Part shown: positions 37,309-48,107 of the stretch, in pieces | Layout of the letters: each line of letters opens with the position of its first letter | Numbering within the stretch: position 1 is the first letter of the stretch | Source: Mactromeris polynyma | Lineage: Eukaryota > Mollusca > Bivalvia > Venerida > Mactridae | Direction: 5' to 3' | Assembly: GCA_032209605.1 (NCBI GenBank) | Contig: JASFXZ010000020.1 | Coordinates: 627,501 to 691,500 of the forward strand | Length of the DNA stretch: 64,000 nt | Translations under genes and position numbers: made by a program | Notes under the pieces: model-generated | Databases searched by the model: none | Seen by the model: the letters and a program-made list of their open reading frames with translations, nothing else | What the model was told of the DNA's origin: nothing

Positions 37309-37388
37309 CCTTGAGCTGAACGGGTGACCTTCAGCTGCACGGGTGACCTTGAGCTGAACGGGTGACCTTGAGCTGTACGGGTGACCTT
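37309..37388. repeat. 19-bp tandem repeat, 4 copies
   Basis: CCTTGAGCTGAACGGGTGA is repeated four times with small changes (TCAGCTGCAC, GAGCTGTAC). Confidence 0.9.
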
Positions 37389-38346
37389 GGAATCAACAAG
37401 GACGACACTAGGACTGAGTATATTTGCCTCTCAACAGAGCAGTAATAACACAGATTCATCTTTTTATGTAGGTATTTTTAAATGAACACATGTTTTGACT
37501 TTGTGAGAAATTTCTTTCGACTCGAACTACGCGTTGTAGTATAGGAACTAGAAATGAGTCCTTGTTGAAACCTTATCATTTATTTACTTTTAATAACATT
37601 ATCTTTTTAATAATTGAATTTATTTACTTACTTTTATTCTTTACACTTTCATATTTTTACACATGTACATTTATTTATTTAAACATTTATTTATTCTGTT
37701 AATGAAGCATCTTACTATAGCAACACAATAAATGATAATATTAGATAGTTTTTCTAGTGTTGCAAATAAAAAGACTAAAAACTACAGTTGATAAAACAAA
37801 AACACATTCATTGTAATATAATATATTTATTCAACAAAGTCTGTAATAAAACACTCTAGAGATAAAAAACATTTAAAAGGAAACATTCAAATGGAAATAA
37901 ATACATTTATATAATGTAACTTAGATCGGAAGCTACCCAGGGAAAGCACGGACGGTTCTGACGCCACACTGTTTGCCTTTTCCCGAGACAACAAATCTCT
38001 CCCCCCCTCCCCCTCCCCCTCCCCCTGTCGTCTTATACAGAATGATGAGACAGACTCAGTTCTATAAAATCATGCAATATAAATACGTTCATATTGTATC
38101 AGCCTTTCACGTGTTTACATCGTAGTATTATCTAATACAAACATTCCAATCTCGAATTTAAAACATTGCATGTTCAACAGATACGCATAGGCGGACACAC
38201 GCATGCGCGGACACACACACACACACACACATGCTTCAGTCTTCAGTCTGTATATTCCCGTACAAAACTTAACACTATTGTTAACTTGAGTTTAGATTTA
38301 TTTTAACATTGATTGTGAAACAAGTTAGAGAATAGTTTTAAATTTA
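37389..38346. other. Non-coding stretch with simple repeats
   Basis: It contains a pyrimidine-rich CTCCCCC tract near 38000-38025 and an (AC)n tract near 38212-38230. No gene is supported. Confidence 0.5.
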
Positions 38347-38420
38347 AGCCTCTGATTACAAAAGTCTGAGTCAGTCTTAGAATCGACCAATGACACGCCT
38401 GTATACCGAGACTGGTTCTT
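38347..38420 (+). mobile_element. ACCAGTCTC-type MITE family, copy E
   Basis: AGCCTCTGATTAC, GAATCGACCAATGACACGCC and CCGAGACTGGTTCT parallel copy D. It is shorter and more diverged, and lies about 215 bp downstream of the C2H2 stop codon, probably in or near its 3' UTR. Confidence 0.5.
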
Positions 38421-38632
38421 ATAACCTTAGGTATTAAGAAGGATACGAGGGTTTTAAAGACACCTCGACAATCAGACCGGCTTTCTTCAGAACCATTGGT
38501 GATTTGATTTTTGAAGTTGCACCGTATATTCTATCTGAATCATTAACCCCATTCTGCGGTTATTCACTTTTAATTCTTTGTATGTAGTACAGCACAAGTT
38601 TTTCACGAACTTAATGATCAGCCCTCGTATAA

Positions 38633-39590
38633 TCAATCCGAATCAACGTTAATTTCTTCATTTTCATCTTCAGAACTACTGAGTATGCTAGTATTGTTAT
38701 TATTGTCGTCTGTTGACCTTCCTGACCTCCAGGTCAAGGTCACGTCATCGTCAAGTTCAGGGTCACATGATTTATCTCCTTCCGGTCTACAATGAACTTT
38801 TCTGTGTCTTTCTAGATTACTTTTATGACTCGTAGCGTAGTCACATAGCGGACACACAAAATCTTTCTGTCCATTATGAACAGATAGGTGGCGTTTCAGC
38901 AACGCTTTCCGGCAAAATCGTCGCCCGCAGTAAAAACACGTGTAACCATGGTAATGAAAAATCATGGCGTGTTCCCGCAGTGATGCTTTCGTAGCAAACA
39001 CAATACCACAACATTCGAGAGTTTTAGAACAAGTTTGATGCATAGTGAGCATATGTCGTTTTAAATTATTTCTCCTATCTGTTGTATAACGACATTGTGG
39101 ACAAGGAAACACTTTACGGCCGTAGCCATATTGCGGGGTAAAAGGATTCGCACACGAAACAATCACGGGAACTGTCATTTGATCTATCATCGCACGATTA
39201 GCATTCATTGGATTTACATGTGAAGCTAAGCTCACGTCACTTTCAGTTTTTCGTTCCTCGTTAAACACTTTTGAGTGTTCGAAATTCTCAGGTCCCGGGT
39301 GAGCGATCGCCTGACTGGTTCCTATTTCTCTGACTCGGGCGAGGTTTTTAACGCTGAATTTGTTTGCATCATGGAGTATTTGAGTCGCTTCAATATTCCC
39401 TGGATACAAGGCTCGGTTGAGATGATACCCGCCGACAGATCTCAAACGGCTCATTTGTGATATCAGATTGATTTGTTTTGCCAGCAATAAATGGTCCGTG
39501 TGACATTTGGCGGGAAAGTGTGTCTGTTCAGCGGAGGCTCCCACCCCTCTGGCATCAAGCGGTCCCCGATGTCCGTACACTGGTATTGGT
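38633..39590 (-). CDS. Terminal exon of a C2H2 zinc-finger protein
   Basis: The exon follows a TTTGTATTTTCAG acceptor at 39593-39591 and encodes 318 residues to a stop at 38633; the first base completes a codon begun in an upstream exon I could not find. Residues 1-160 show no domain. Four zinc fingers follow. Fingers 1 (CPQC...H-x4-H, about 163-184), 3 (CFYC, 218-238) and 4 (CPLC, 246-266) are canonical. Finger 2 (about 193-212) has adjacent cysteines in ECCGIVF instead of C-x2-C, so it may not bind zinc normally. The tail is acidic and Ser/Asn-rich (SSSEDENEEINVDSD). A nuclear nucleic-acid-binding role is likely from the fingers; targets are unknown and no ortholog is assigned. Confidence 0.8.
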
Positions 39591-39744
39591 CTGAAAATAC
39601 AAAGTAAAATATTCATTGTGAATAAAGTCATGGAGATATTCGCGTGTTTAATGATGAATCAAACTATTATTTAGATGACGTACCAGAGGTATACAAGAAA
39701 AATACGTTAGGAAAGCAAAAACAGATTCAACTTCCGGCTGCTGT

Positions 39745-40040
39745 TAAAGAGAGGTTGTTACTCTAGAGAGGTTAAATTTGTGTCAATTTGTTAGGGCCGA
39801 GAAAATTGATAGAGTTGTTGAAGAGAGGTTGTTACTCTAGAGAGGTTAATTTTGTGTCAATTTGTTAGGGCCGAGAAAATTGATAGAGTTGTTGAAGAGA
39901 GGTTGTTACTCTAGAGAGGTTAAATTTGTATCAATTTGTTACTGCCGAGAAAATTGATAGAGTTGTTGAAGAGAGGTTGTTACTCTAGAGAGGTTAAATT
40001 TGTATAAATTTGTTACGGCCGAGAAAATTGATTGGTTGTT
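39745..40040. repeat. 74-bp tandem repeat, about 4 copies, built from a MITE-like segment
   Basis: The unit contains GAGAGGTTGTTACTCTAGAG, AGGTTAAATTTGTGTCAATT and GAGAAAATTGATAGAGTTG. The first part is the GAGAGGTTGTTGCTC motif of the dispersed family, so a transposon-derived segment has been amplified in tandem. It lies just upstream of the C2H2 exon, probably in an intron. Confidence 0.85.
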
Positions 40041-40570
40041 CCTCTACAGAGGTTAAAATGGTAGTAATTTTATTCCTGGATATTACATAATGTTGTTGAA
40101 CAGAGGTGGTCGGTATATAAAACGTGTTCACATCACGTGATCGTAACTAAAACTTCATTCACCGCCTCGGTTACTAGTAACTCACTCTACACGAACGTCA
40201 TGTCTTTAACTTGAGATTGAATCCTTATTTTACATGAAATTATTTTTTTATTATTACGTTTATAAATTTTCGTAGATTCAAGTGAGTACAATTTAAAAAC
40301 CAATCAATTTTAATAACACGCTAATTATATTAATTAAAGTTGCATACTTTATAGTCGAGCACAAAATATATGATTGAAATTGAAGTAGGAAAACATTTCA
40401 TTAACATCGCTGGTACGGACGGACAGACGGACGGACGGACGGACATATGCGGAATGAGATTGCTAACGGGACGACACATAACAGGAACATTAGAGGAGAA
40501 TATGATGTTTGAAAAAGTCGAGTAGGAAATGGAGTTGATTGATTGAATGATTGATTGATTATTTGCACCT
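40041..40570. other. Non-coding stretch with a GGAC-rich tract
   Basis: A short (GGAC)n-like tract (GGACGGACAGACGGACGGAC) lies near 40418-40444. Nothing coding is seen. Confidence 0.45.
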
Positions 40571-40605
40571 AGAATAGGGGGTTAGGGTTACCCTAACCCT
40601 ATTCT
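40571..40605. repeat. Telomere-like palindrome
   Basis: AGAATAGGGGGTTAGGGT meets TACCCTAACCCTATTCT head to head: TTAGGG-type units on the left, CCCTAA-type on the right. The arms are about 17 bp with one 2-base indel. The 42-bp array starts directly after it. Confidence 0.6.
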
Positions 40606-40611
40606 ATCATA

Positions 40612-41312
40612 CTACAATATTATTTTGACCAACAGTATAAATTCTAACATAATATAAAATATTATTTTGACCAAAGGTATAAATTCTAACATAATATAAA
40701 ATATTATTTTGACACAAAGATATATATTCTTACATAATATAAAATATCATTTTGACCTAAGGTATAAATTCTAACATAATATAAAATATTATTTTGACCA
40801 AAGGTATAAATTCTAACATAATATAAAATATAATTTTTGACCAAAGATATATATTCTTACATAATACAAAATATCATTTTGACCTAAGGTATAAATTCTA
40901 ACATAATATAAAATATTATTTTGACCAAAGGTATAAATTCTAACATAATATAAAATATTATTTTGACCAAAGATATATATTCTTACATAATATAAAATAT
41001 CATTTTGACCTAAGGTATAAATTCTAACATAATATAAAATATCATTTTGACCAAAGGTATAAATTCTAACATAATATAAAATATTATTTTGACCAAAGAT
41101 ATATATTCTTACATAAAATAAAATATTATTTTGACACAAAGTATGAATTCTAACAAAATATAAATTATCATTTTGACCTAAGGTATCAATTCTAACAAAA
41201 TATAACATATTATTTGGACCCAAAGTGTGAATTCTAACAAAATATAAAATATCATTTTGACCAAAAGTATAAATTCTAACATAATATAAAATATTATTTG
41301 GATGAAGGGAAA
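40612..41312. repeat. 42-bp minisatellite, about 16-17 copies
   Basis: The AT-rich unit contains AAATATTATTTTGACCAAAG and TATAAATTCTAACATAATAT. Variants GATATATATTCTTAC and GACCTAAGG alternate in a loose three-unit rhythm. It probably lies in an intron or upstream region of the C2H2 gene. Confidence 0.95.
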
Positions 41313-41743
41313 ATTTAATCCAATATGATACAAAATACATTTTGACTAAGTTTTATATTCTAAAATAGTTTATCGGAGCCTTTATTCTATATTTCTTGAC
41401 AAGATTTCTTCACCAGGGTAAACTTTCTTAAATCCTGGAATTTAAATATACTTGTAGTTTTATCATTGACAATGATTCTGAAAAAAAACGAGAAAAACAT
41501 TCGACTGAAAATATTATTGGGATTACGTTATATGTAATTTTATACGTTTATTGGTACGATCTAACATACATTGCCTTTGACATTAGCAAACTTATATAAA
41601 GGTTCAAATTTTGACATAAGTTGAGTGACCATAATTGAGGAATATCATAAATAAAAAGAATTTGTAAAATTACAGTGTCACTTTTTCTAAAGCAACACCA
41701 TTTTGGGATAAAGTCATGTTTGAAGGAACACGAACAATTGGTC
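41313..41743. other. Non-coding stretch, nothing recognised
   Basis: No supported feature. Confidence 0.4.
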
Positions 41744-41744
41744 A

Positions 41745-41790
41745 ATGGAGCTACCGGGATTCGAACCCGGGTCTACGGATTGCCGGTTCG
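41745..41790 (-). other. tRNA 3'-half-like fragment
   Basis: The minus strand reads GACCCGGGTTCGAATCCCGG followed by TAGCTCCA, a well-formed T arm (CCGGG-TTCGAAT-CCCGG) plus an acceptor strand and discriminator base. No matching GGAGCTA 5' acceptor strand or proper D and anticodon arms are found upstream, so this is a truncated tRNA pseudogene or the tRNA-derived part of a SINE. Confidence 0.4.
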
Positions 41791-41877
41791 TTATGCGAGG
41801 GTAGTTGTTATTTTCGGTTTGTTGGTACAAACATATTAAATTAATTGTAGATTCTTACTACAGGAAAAAATTATAAT

Positions 41878-41937
41878 ATTGTTAAAGAGAGGTTATTGCG
41901 CAAGAGAGTACCACTCTGTGGAGGGTGTACTGTATAT
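41878..41937. mobile_element. GAGAGGTT repeat family, fragment
   Basis: TTAAAGAGAGGTTATTGCGC, CCACTCTGTGGAGG and GTGTACTGTATA resemble the right end of the CAGT-type family. Confidence 0.4.
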
Positions 41938-42423
41938 TGTAATAAATTGGTTTGTTGTGTAAGCCACACAATTATCATCATATAATTATATAATATATAT
42001 TTTAATAGTATTTACTTATCGTGTTTATGAATTATTGTACACATACTATTGTATGTAACATTATTATTGAAACGTCACATTTTATATTATAACAGTTCTT
42101 TATCCGGCTTGATTATACTATTTGCTTGTATTTCCGCGTTACTTCCGGTGTCGCGGTATTTTCGTGTTTTGACAACAGCACATACATTGAAACAATATAG
42201 CATAATAGGATAAATACAGATAAGAAATGATATTGTCAGCATTAATTAACTATAAAATATTTGAAAGAAGAAACTGAACATAAAATCGAAGTAAGATTTC
42301 ATCCCATCTCGTTATTTCGTTAATGACGCGAAAATACAAGCAAACAGTATATGGCATAATTAGTTACTCTAAACTAAAATATGTCCTGATGCCGTCATCA
42401 CTGAATTTCTCATACTGAGTTTG
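41938..42423. other. Non-coding stretch, nothing recognised
   Basis: Very AT-rich; no supported feature. Confidence 0.4.
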
Positions 42424-42680
42424 TTCTCAAGTTATACGGCTGTACGCTTTTTAATCTCAAAGTATACGGCTGTACGCATTTTTATCTCAAACTATACGGC
42501 TGTACGTATTTTTTATCTCAAACTATACGGCTGTACGTATTTTTTATCTCAAACTATACGGCTGTACGTATTTTTTATCTCAAACTATACGGCTGTACGT
42601 ATTTTTATCTCAAACTATACGGCTGTACGTATTTTTATCTCAAACTCTACGGCTGTACGTATTTTTATCTCAAACTATCA
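42424..42680. repeat. 30/31-bp minisatellite, about 8-9 copies
   Basis: The unit contains TATACGGCTGTACGTATTTT and TATCTCAAAC. Length varies by one T, so the reading frame shifts between copies. Confidence 0.95.
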
Positions 42681-42920
42681 TATTTCGACAATTTTAAAGT
42701 GAGTCATATCTCTGATATTTTAGTGATATTTGGGAATGACAAATATTTTGTCAAAACCACATTGTCTTAGTTCATTTTTTATCTCGTCGGTTTTCTGTAT
42801 AAGGTATCGCACTTTATTTTGACCTGAAATTTAATTCATAAACATTACGGAAAAGAATTGTTTTACATGAAACTGTTCAGATAAATGGTATTATATACGT
42901 AAATACGTATCGTACATGTA

Positions 42921-43597
42921 CAGGGGATCCAGGATTTGGGCGTAGGGGGACTTTTTAGTCATGTTTCTGGTTTTCTTCAAGCCTTATACAATGACAATGG
43001 CTGGGGTTTATCCTTTCACTATAGAATATAATGCAACAATAAATCCAAACTCTTATAATTAAAGACTTCTGTTTATTTTCGAATATCAGACATACATGTT
43101 AGGCTGGGGGGATTTAGGGGGACGCTCTCCTGGGGGGATTTAGGGGGACGCTCTCCTGGGGGGATTTAGGGGGACGCTCTCCTGGGGGGATTTAGGGGGG
43201 ACGCTCTCCTGGGGGGATTTAGGGGGACGCTCTCCTGGGGGGATTTAGGGGGACGCTCTCCTGGGGGGATTTAGGGGGACGCTCTCCTGGGGGGATTTAG
43301 GGGGACGCTCTCCTGGGGGGATTTAGGGGGACGCTCTCCTGGGGGGATTTAGGGGGGACGCTCTCCTGGGGGGATTTAGGGGGGACGCTCTCCTGGGGGG
43401 ATTTAGGGGGGACGCTCTCCTGGGGGGATTTAGGGGGGACGCTCTCCTGGGGGGATTTAGGGGGGACGCTCTCCTGGGGGGATTTAGGGGGGACGCTCTC
43501 CTGGGGGGATTTAGGGGGACGCTCTCCTGGGGGGATTTAGGGGGGACGCTCTCCTGGGGGGATTTAGGGGGGACGCTCTCCTCTGGGTCCGCTAGTG
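42921..43597 (+). mobile_element. hAT-like non-autonomous element, copy 2, with internal 26-bp array
   Basis: It starts CAGGGGATCCAGGATTTGGG and ends CTCTGGGTCCGCTAGTG; the reverse complement of the end (CACTAGCGGACCCAG) approximates the start. The interior aligns with copy 1 at 34726-35256 (TTCTTCAAGCCTTATA, ATAGAATATAATGCAACAAT, GTTTATTTTCGAATATCAGA). Here the segment just left of the terminus has expanded, whereas in copy 1 the terminus itself expanded. Confidence 0.65.
43104..43580. repeat. 26/27-bp G-rich minisatellite, about 18 copies
   Basis: The unit is CTGGGGGGATTTAGGGGG + ACGCTCTC, with a 26-bp form (five Gs) and a 27-bp form (six Gs) in blocks. Two long G runs per unit on the plus strand make almost any pair of units a strong G-quadruplex candidate. 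Confidence 0.95.
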
Positions 43598-43632
43598 ATG
43601 TGTATAACTTATAAATACTGATTTCCGAACAG

Positions 43633-43765
43633 TGTACAGTAAAACCTCAACAGTAAGACCACCATTGGGACCCTTGAAAACTGGTCTTAATATTGAGGTG
43701 GTCTTAATATTAATGTTTTTGTAGAGAGGTTGTTGCTCAAATGAGTTCCGCTCTGTATATGTGAG
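43633..43765 (+). mobile_element. CAGTAAAACCTC-type MITE, copy 3
   Basis: It starts CAGTAAAACCTCAACAGTAA, carries two GGTCTTAATATT segments in the middle, and ends with GAGAGGTTGTTGCTCAAATG and CCGCTCTGTATA. This copy links the CAGT start and the GAGAGGTTGTTGCTC end of the family in one element. Confidence 0.6.
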
Positions 43766-44540
43766 TACATACTGAACCAAGTGTTGAGATATTGATATGT
43801 GTTATTGTCATTGATGTATTTTTCTTCGTAGAAAAAATGTATATTTAAGTTGAACTCTCTGCGAGTGGAACTGTAGCTTAAGATTTACCGTTCTATGTTG
43901 ATTTATTTTCATCATAGTTTCAATATTAACTCGTCGTTTCAAGTAGGACTACTTTTCAACGATCTATATATCTATTATACACATTATGTAGCTACTTCTT
44001 AGCCCTATGATAAAAAAAACGTCGAAAAAATAAATGTAAAAATAGTTGATAAAATATTTATATATTCATAATATATATTTGTGAAATTAATAACAATTTA
44101 TTATTATTATTACTATGGTTATGATTATTATTATCCCTACATATATTATCGTTGTCATCGTTACATTTAGAATCATCATCACTCTTATTATCGTTAATAT
44201 TATTGCAAACTGACTCTGCAGATATGAAATTCATGAAATGACCACCTAGCCTTCAGGGTTAAAGTTTAATCAATCGTCAACAAAACCGGTTCATCTAGTC
44301 AGCCCCGTACTCCCCCCTCCCCTCCGTTGCCTTGCTTTACAAGACTGGTTATATGTTTATACATGAGGTATACGCAGAGCGAAGATATTTAGGACTACTA
44401 CATGTATTAATTTTAATACTTTTCGACGCCTTGAAACTATTGGTTATTTTTAACGGTCATGTTCAAGATCAAAAGTCGACTACACATGTAAATGGTTTAG
44501 TATTCAAAGAGAAAAAAATCACATATATCAGAATTAAATA
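43766..44540. other. Non-coding stretch, nothing recognised
   Basis: AT-rich, with ATTATT-type simple tracts around 44095-44200; no gene is supported. Confidence 0.4.
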
Positions 44541-44755
44541 GGATGCGCAGTGGTGGAGGTGTGGAGCTGACTCCTGATCCAGTGGTCGTAAGTTCGAACA
44601 CCTCGCTATGTGCGGATTATGATAACGAACTTTACGTCCCCTGATTTAGGCGCGAGTACTGGTTGGTAACCAGGAAAGCAGTCATCAAGAGTGACTAGCA
44701 TCAGTTGTAAGAACATTGTGCATAATCGATGTCAAATAAATAATTAATTAAAAAA
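44541..44755 (+). mobile_element. tRNA-derived SINE
   Basis: The 5' end, GGATGCGCAGTGGTGGAGG, resembles a tRNA acceptor and box A. GTAAGTTCGAACACC about 45 bp later matches the box B/T-loop consensus. A tRNA-unrelated body follows (GGCGCGAGTACTGGTTGGTA, CAGTCATCAAG), and the element ends in an A/T-rich tail (CAAATAAATAATTAATTAAA). These are the parts of a polymerase III SINE. A diverged 3' part recurs at 56065-56140. Confidence 0.7.
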
Positions 44756-45909
44756 ATGTTACATTTCGGATTGCCTTGGCGCTCGCGTCTATATATATAC
44801 GTGTATGCTTTTTAAACTGTCCAATGTAATGATTAAAAACCTTACCACGATGTACGAAACATACCGAGTGTTTTAAACAGTCAATATTTATACTCTATTA
44901 AATTACAAAGTGTACACATTCGAGTTGCTTCTTGTATCAATGGGCAGGTATATAACAATTTGTTTACAAAATGATGCAACATGTAGATGTTATTGGTGTG
45001 ACCAGAAGTACAACGGTATATTTCACCCACATAATCTGAGAATTCCCTTACACGTTTTCTTCACAGAGAAAAAATCAGGGAAATTTCAAGCACATATGCA
45101 CAAATTGATGCTGGTATACGGGGCGCTTGTTACTTGAAATACTCAAATATTTATTTTTCACGTGAACGCTTGTTTCATTAGGTCCATATAATTATGTCAT
45201 ACGAATGTTTATGTTTATACGAATTATAATGAATTTAAATAACGGGAAAGTATTATAAAATTTCAATATATTGTTGCTGCTGATAAAATGGGGTGTAGGG
45301 CAATTAATAACACCACTCTGTTGACGGAATGTACCAAATATGCATCAGCATAATTATGTAAATTTCGTGTTGTTGTAAACTTGAGCGTAATTCAAAAAGA
45401 AAGACACTATCCTAGAACTATCTCTACTAAATGGTCAGGTAACACTAACATATATTGAGATATCGCTTGCAAGGGGCCGGAGTTACACACATTTGAGCAT
45501 ATTTACTTATTTTAAAAAAAGACAATATTCTTCGAACAACAAAATAAACCATACTATGATGTATTTAAGAGGAAGAAGTGTATTTGAGGAACAACCATCA
45601 TAATGTTCACCTATTGACGATCAACACGACACATTCAGAGACAATGACAATTACCTGATTATCCCGATTTTAATTCCTAGCTTACCGATAAGGCGAAATA
45701 TTCTTTATATCTTGTGTACCAGTTTTTTGCTTTCAATCAAATATCGGCATTTGTTTTTTAAATTTTGATACATTAAATTTTTGCAACTAGTTATAGCACC
45801 AGAATGAAGACATTTATAAGTAGCCCAGGGCCCGGGGATAATAAGGGATACTTGCACTCAGCACTCAAATAAAACATCCTCTAGTCTAAGTCTTATAGAG
45901 ACGCATATC
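44756..45909. other. Non-coding stretch, nothing recognised
   Basis: Short frames such as 44910-45137 have no recognisable domain or splice context. Confidence 0.4.
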
Positions 45910-46260
45910 GAGCGCTGAATGTATAATAATATTGAATGAGTGCTGAATGTATAATAATGTTGAATGAGTGCTGAATGTATAATAATGTTGAATGAGTGCT
46001 GAATGTATAATAATGTTGAATGAGTGCTGAATGTATAATAATGTTGAATGAGTGCTGAATGTATAATAATGTTGAATGAGTGCTGAATGTATAATAATGT
46101 TGAATGAGTGCTGAATGTATAATAATGTTGAATGAGTGCTGAATGTATAATAATGTTGAATGAGTGCTGAATGTATAATAATGTTGAATGAGTGCTGAAT
46201 GTATAATAATGTTGAATGAGTGCTGAATGTATAATAATGTTGAATGAGTGCTGAATGTTC
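45910..46260. repeat. 28-bp minisatellite, about 12-13 near-perfect copies
   Basis: GAATGAGTGCTGAATGTATA + ATAATGTT repeats with essentially no variation except in the edge copies, so the array is young or strongly homogenised. A short GTGTGGA/GTACGGA tract follows at 46325-46365. Confidence 0.95.
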
Positions 46261-47739
46261 TTTGAGGACAAGTGTTGTAGTGATTTGAGTGAAATGTAAG
46301 ATCTGGGAGTAATTATAAAGTCTAAGTGTGGAGTGTGGAGTGTGGAGTACGGAGTACGGAGTGCTCTATCAGTCTCATAAAAGTAAATTTAGTGATTTGA
46401 GATTAAGTGCTGAGTATAAGTATCTATTATAATCCTGAGTCCTGGATTGAGTTGGTATAGTATGTACGTATGAGTATATCTCACCTGTACGGCAGGGTTG
46501 GTTGAAACATCGGAGATTCCATGTGTGTCACTTCGTCCTAAAATCTTTGTTGAAGAACACAGAACTAATCCAATTGTCGGTTACATATATCGTGAATTTA
46601 TTGAAATCACAACAACAACAACAACAGCACAAAATCTATCCGTTCCTTAATTTTATAAGTAATGTTAAGTTGATTTAAGAATTGATACATTTCAATAGTC
46701 TATATTTTAGAAATATCGCAAATGACAACGATTTCAAACATCAATAGTTTACTTTCTAGTCAAAGTTTTCAACTGAAGTCATTTCCACTATGTTTTATTC
46801 ACTATTCAGATATGTGAAAATAATGGTGAATTTGTCACAAACTAAACATTTTATTGAAAAAGTCCCAAGTCTATCAACCAATCACGCTTCAGTTGCTATC
46901 GCTGCGGAGACAGTGGAATTGGAAAGTGGGTGGAGCTTGTTGATAGGACAGCGTATAGTGATTTGTGTTTAAACCAACCAAAATAGGGTGTAATTTTCAT
47001 GTAAATGAATTTGTTGGGGACAAATCGATTTAATTCGCTGCACCAATCCAGGATTTGTGTAAGATTATAGCGTTAGTTGACTGATACCGTACTGATACCG
47101 TACTGCTCGCGTACGGCTAGAATGAACTTGTCAGTATGAAACGTGAATCGTAAATTGTAATGTAATGTTTTGCTTTGTATATTGATATACACTAAAATCT
47201 GAGACGTACACTGCACCAATATTATGTATAAATATCAAGTATTATATATCGTTGTTAAACTGTCTCGTTAGTTGTATAAATTCAACGCGTTCCAGATTTC
47301 GCCGACTGTCTATGAAATAACACATACCCGTCCATGTATTTACTAAATTCAACAACAATATGGACAAGTCAACTTATGAAGTTATTTATGAACTTCGATA
47401 ATTATGCAACAGGCGAGTGCGCATGTGCGTGCGCGTGCTCGTGCGTGCGCAGACTTGTATGTGTGATAGTGGGAATGCACTGCTCTATATGATAATATAA
47501 TAATTGTATAACCGCATGGAAATATTCTGTTCACGTTGCGTATCGTTTGTGAAGTTGCAAAGTTTTATCTAATACGATCAATTCATAATATAGAATTACT
47601 CTTTCTGATAACGAAATGTTAAATCGTCCCCTCATAGTGGCAATAAATGCAGCGATGCGATTAGCGAGTTCCAGTTAAGCAAAAAGAAACCATTCATTTT
47701 CCGCACAACCTTTCCATAACATCCGCCTTCAGGAGATGC
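46261..47739. other. Non-coding stretch
   Basis: It contains a short purine-rich GTGTGGA tract, an (ACA)n tract near 46610 and a GTGCG-rich tract near 47410-47450. No gene is supported. Confidence 0.4.
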
Positions 47740-47862
47740 ATATTAAAGTTGAGAGGTTGCTGTATTGGAGAGTTAAATTGGTGGTAACTTTTTATTAGTA
47801 GAACATCTGAGGTTGTTTGCCTTAGAGAGTGCCCCTCGGGAAAGCTGTGCTGCAATTTCGTA
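47740..47862. mobile_element. GAGAGGTT repeat family, fragment
   Basis: TTGAGAGGTTGCTGTATTGG, TTAAATTGGTGGTAACTTTT and GTGCCCCTCGGGAAAG echo the family. Diverged; weak assignment. Confidence 0.35.
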
Positions 47863-48107
47863 TATATTTCAACCAAACAAAATGGTTATACAAATGTGGT
47901 AACCATGACGACAATATAATGGTGATGATTGTTCAATGATTATGTCTTAAATTAAGTCTGACGTTATACAAAAGACAAGTTTCACAATTCAATCCGGTGA
48001 TTGGTTATTTCTGTGCGCATACTGTGACCTCAAATTTACTTCTAGTCCAAATCAAGTTTATTTCTTTCAGTAACTTATTTTTTTACGAAATGAAGCACAG
48101 TCCACGT

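Noticed and set aside
41745..41820. Functional tRNA gene on the minus strand
   Set aside because: Only the T arm and 3' acceptor strand are intact; no pairing 5' acceptor, D arm or anticodon arm can be formed.
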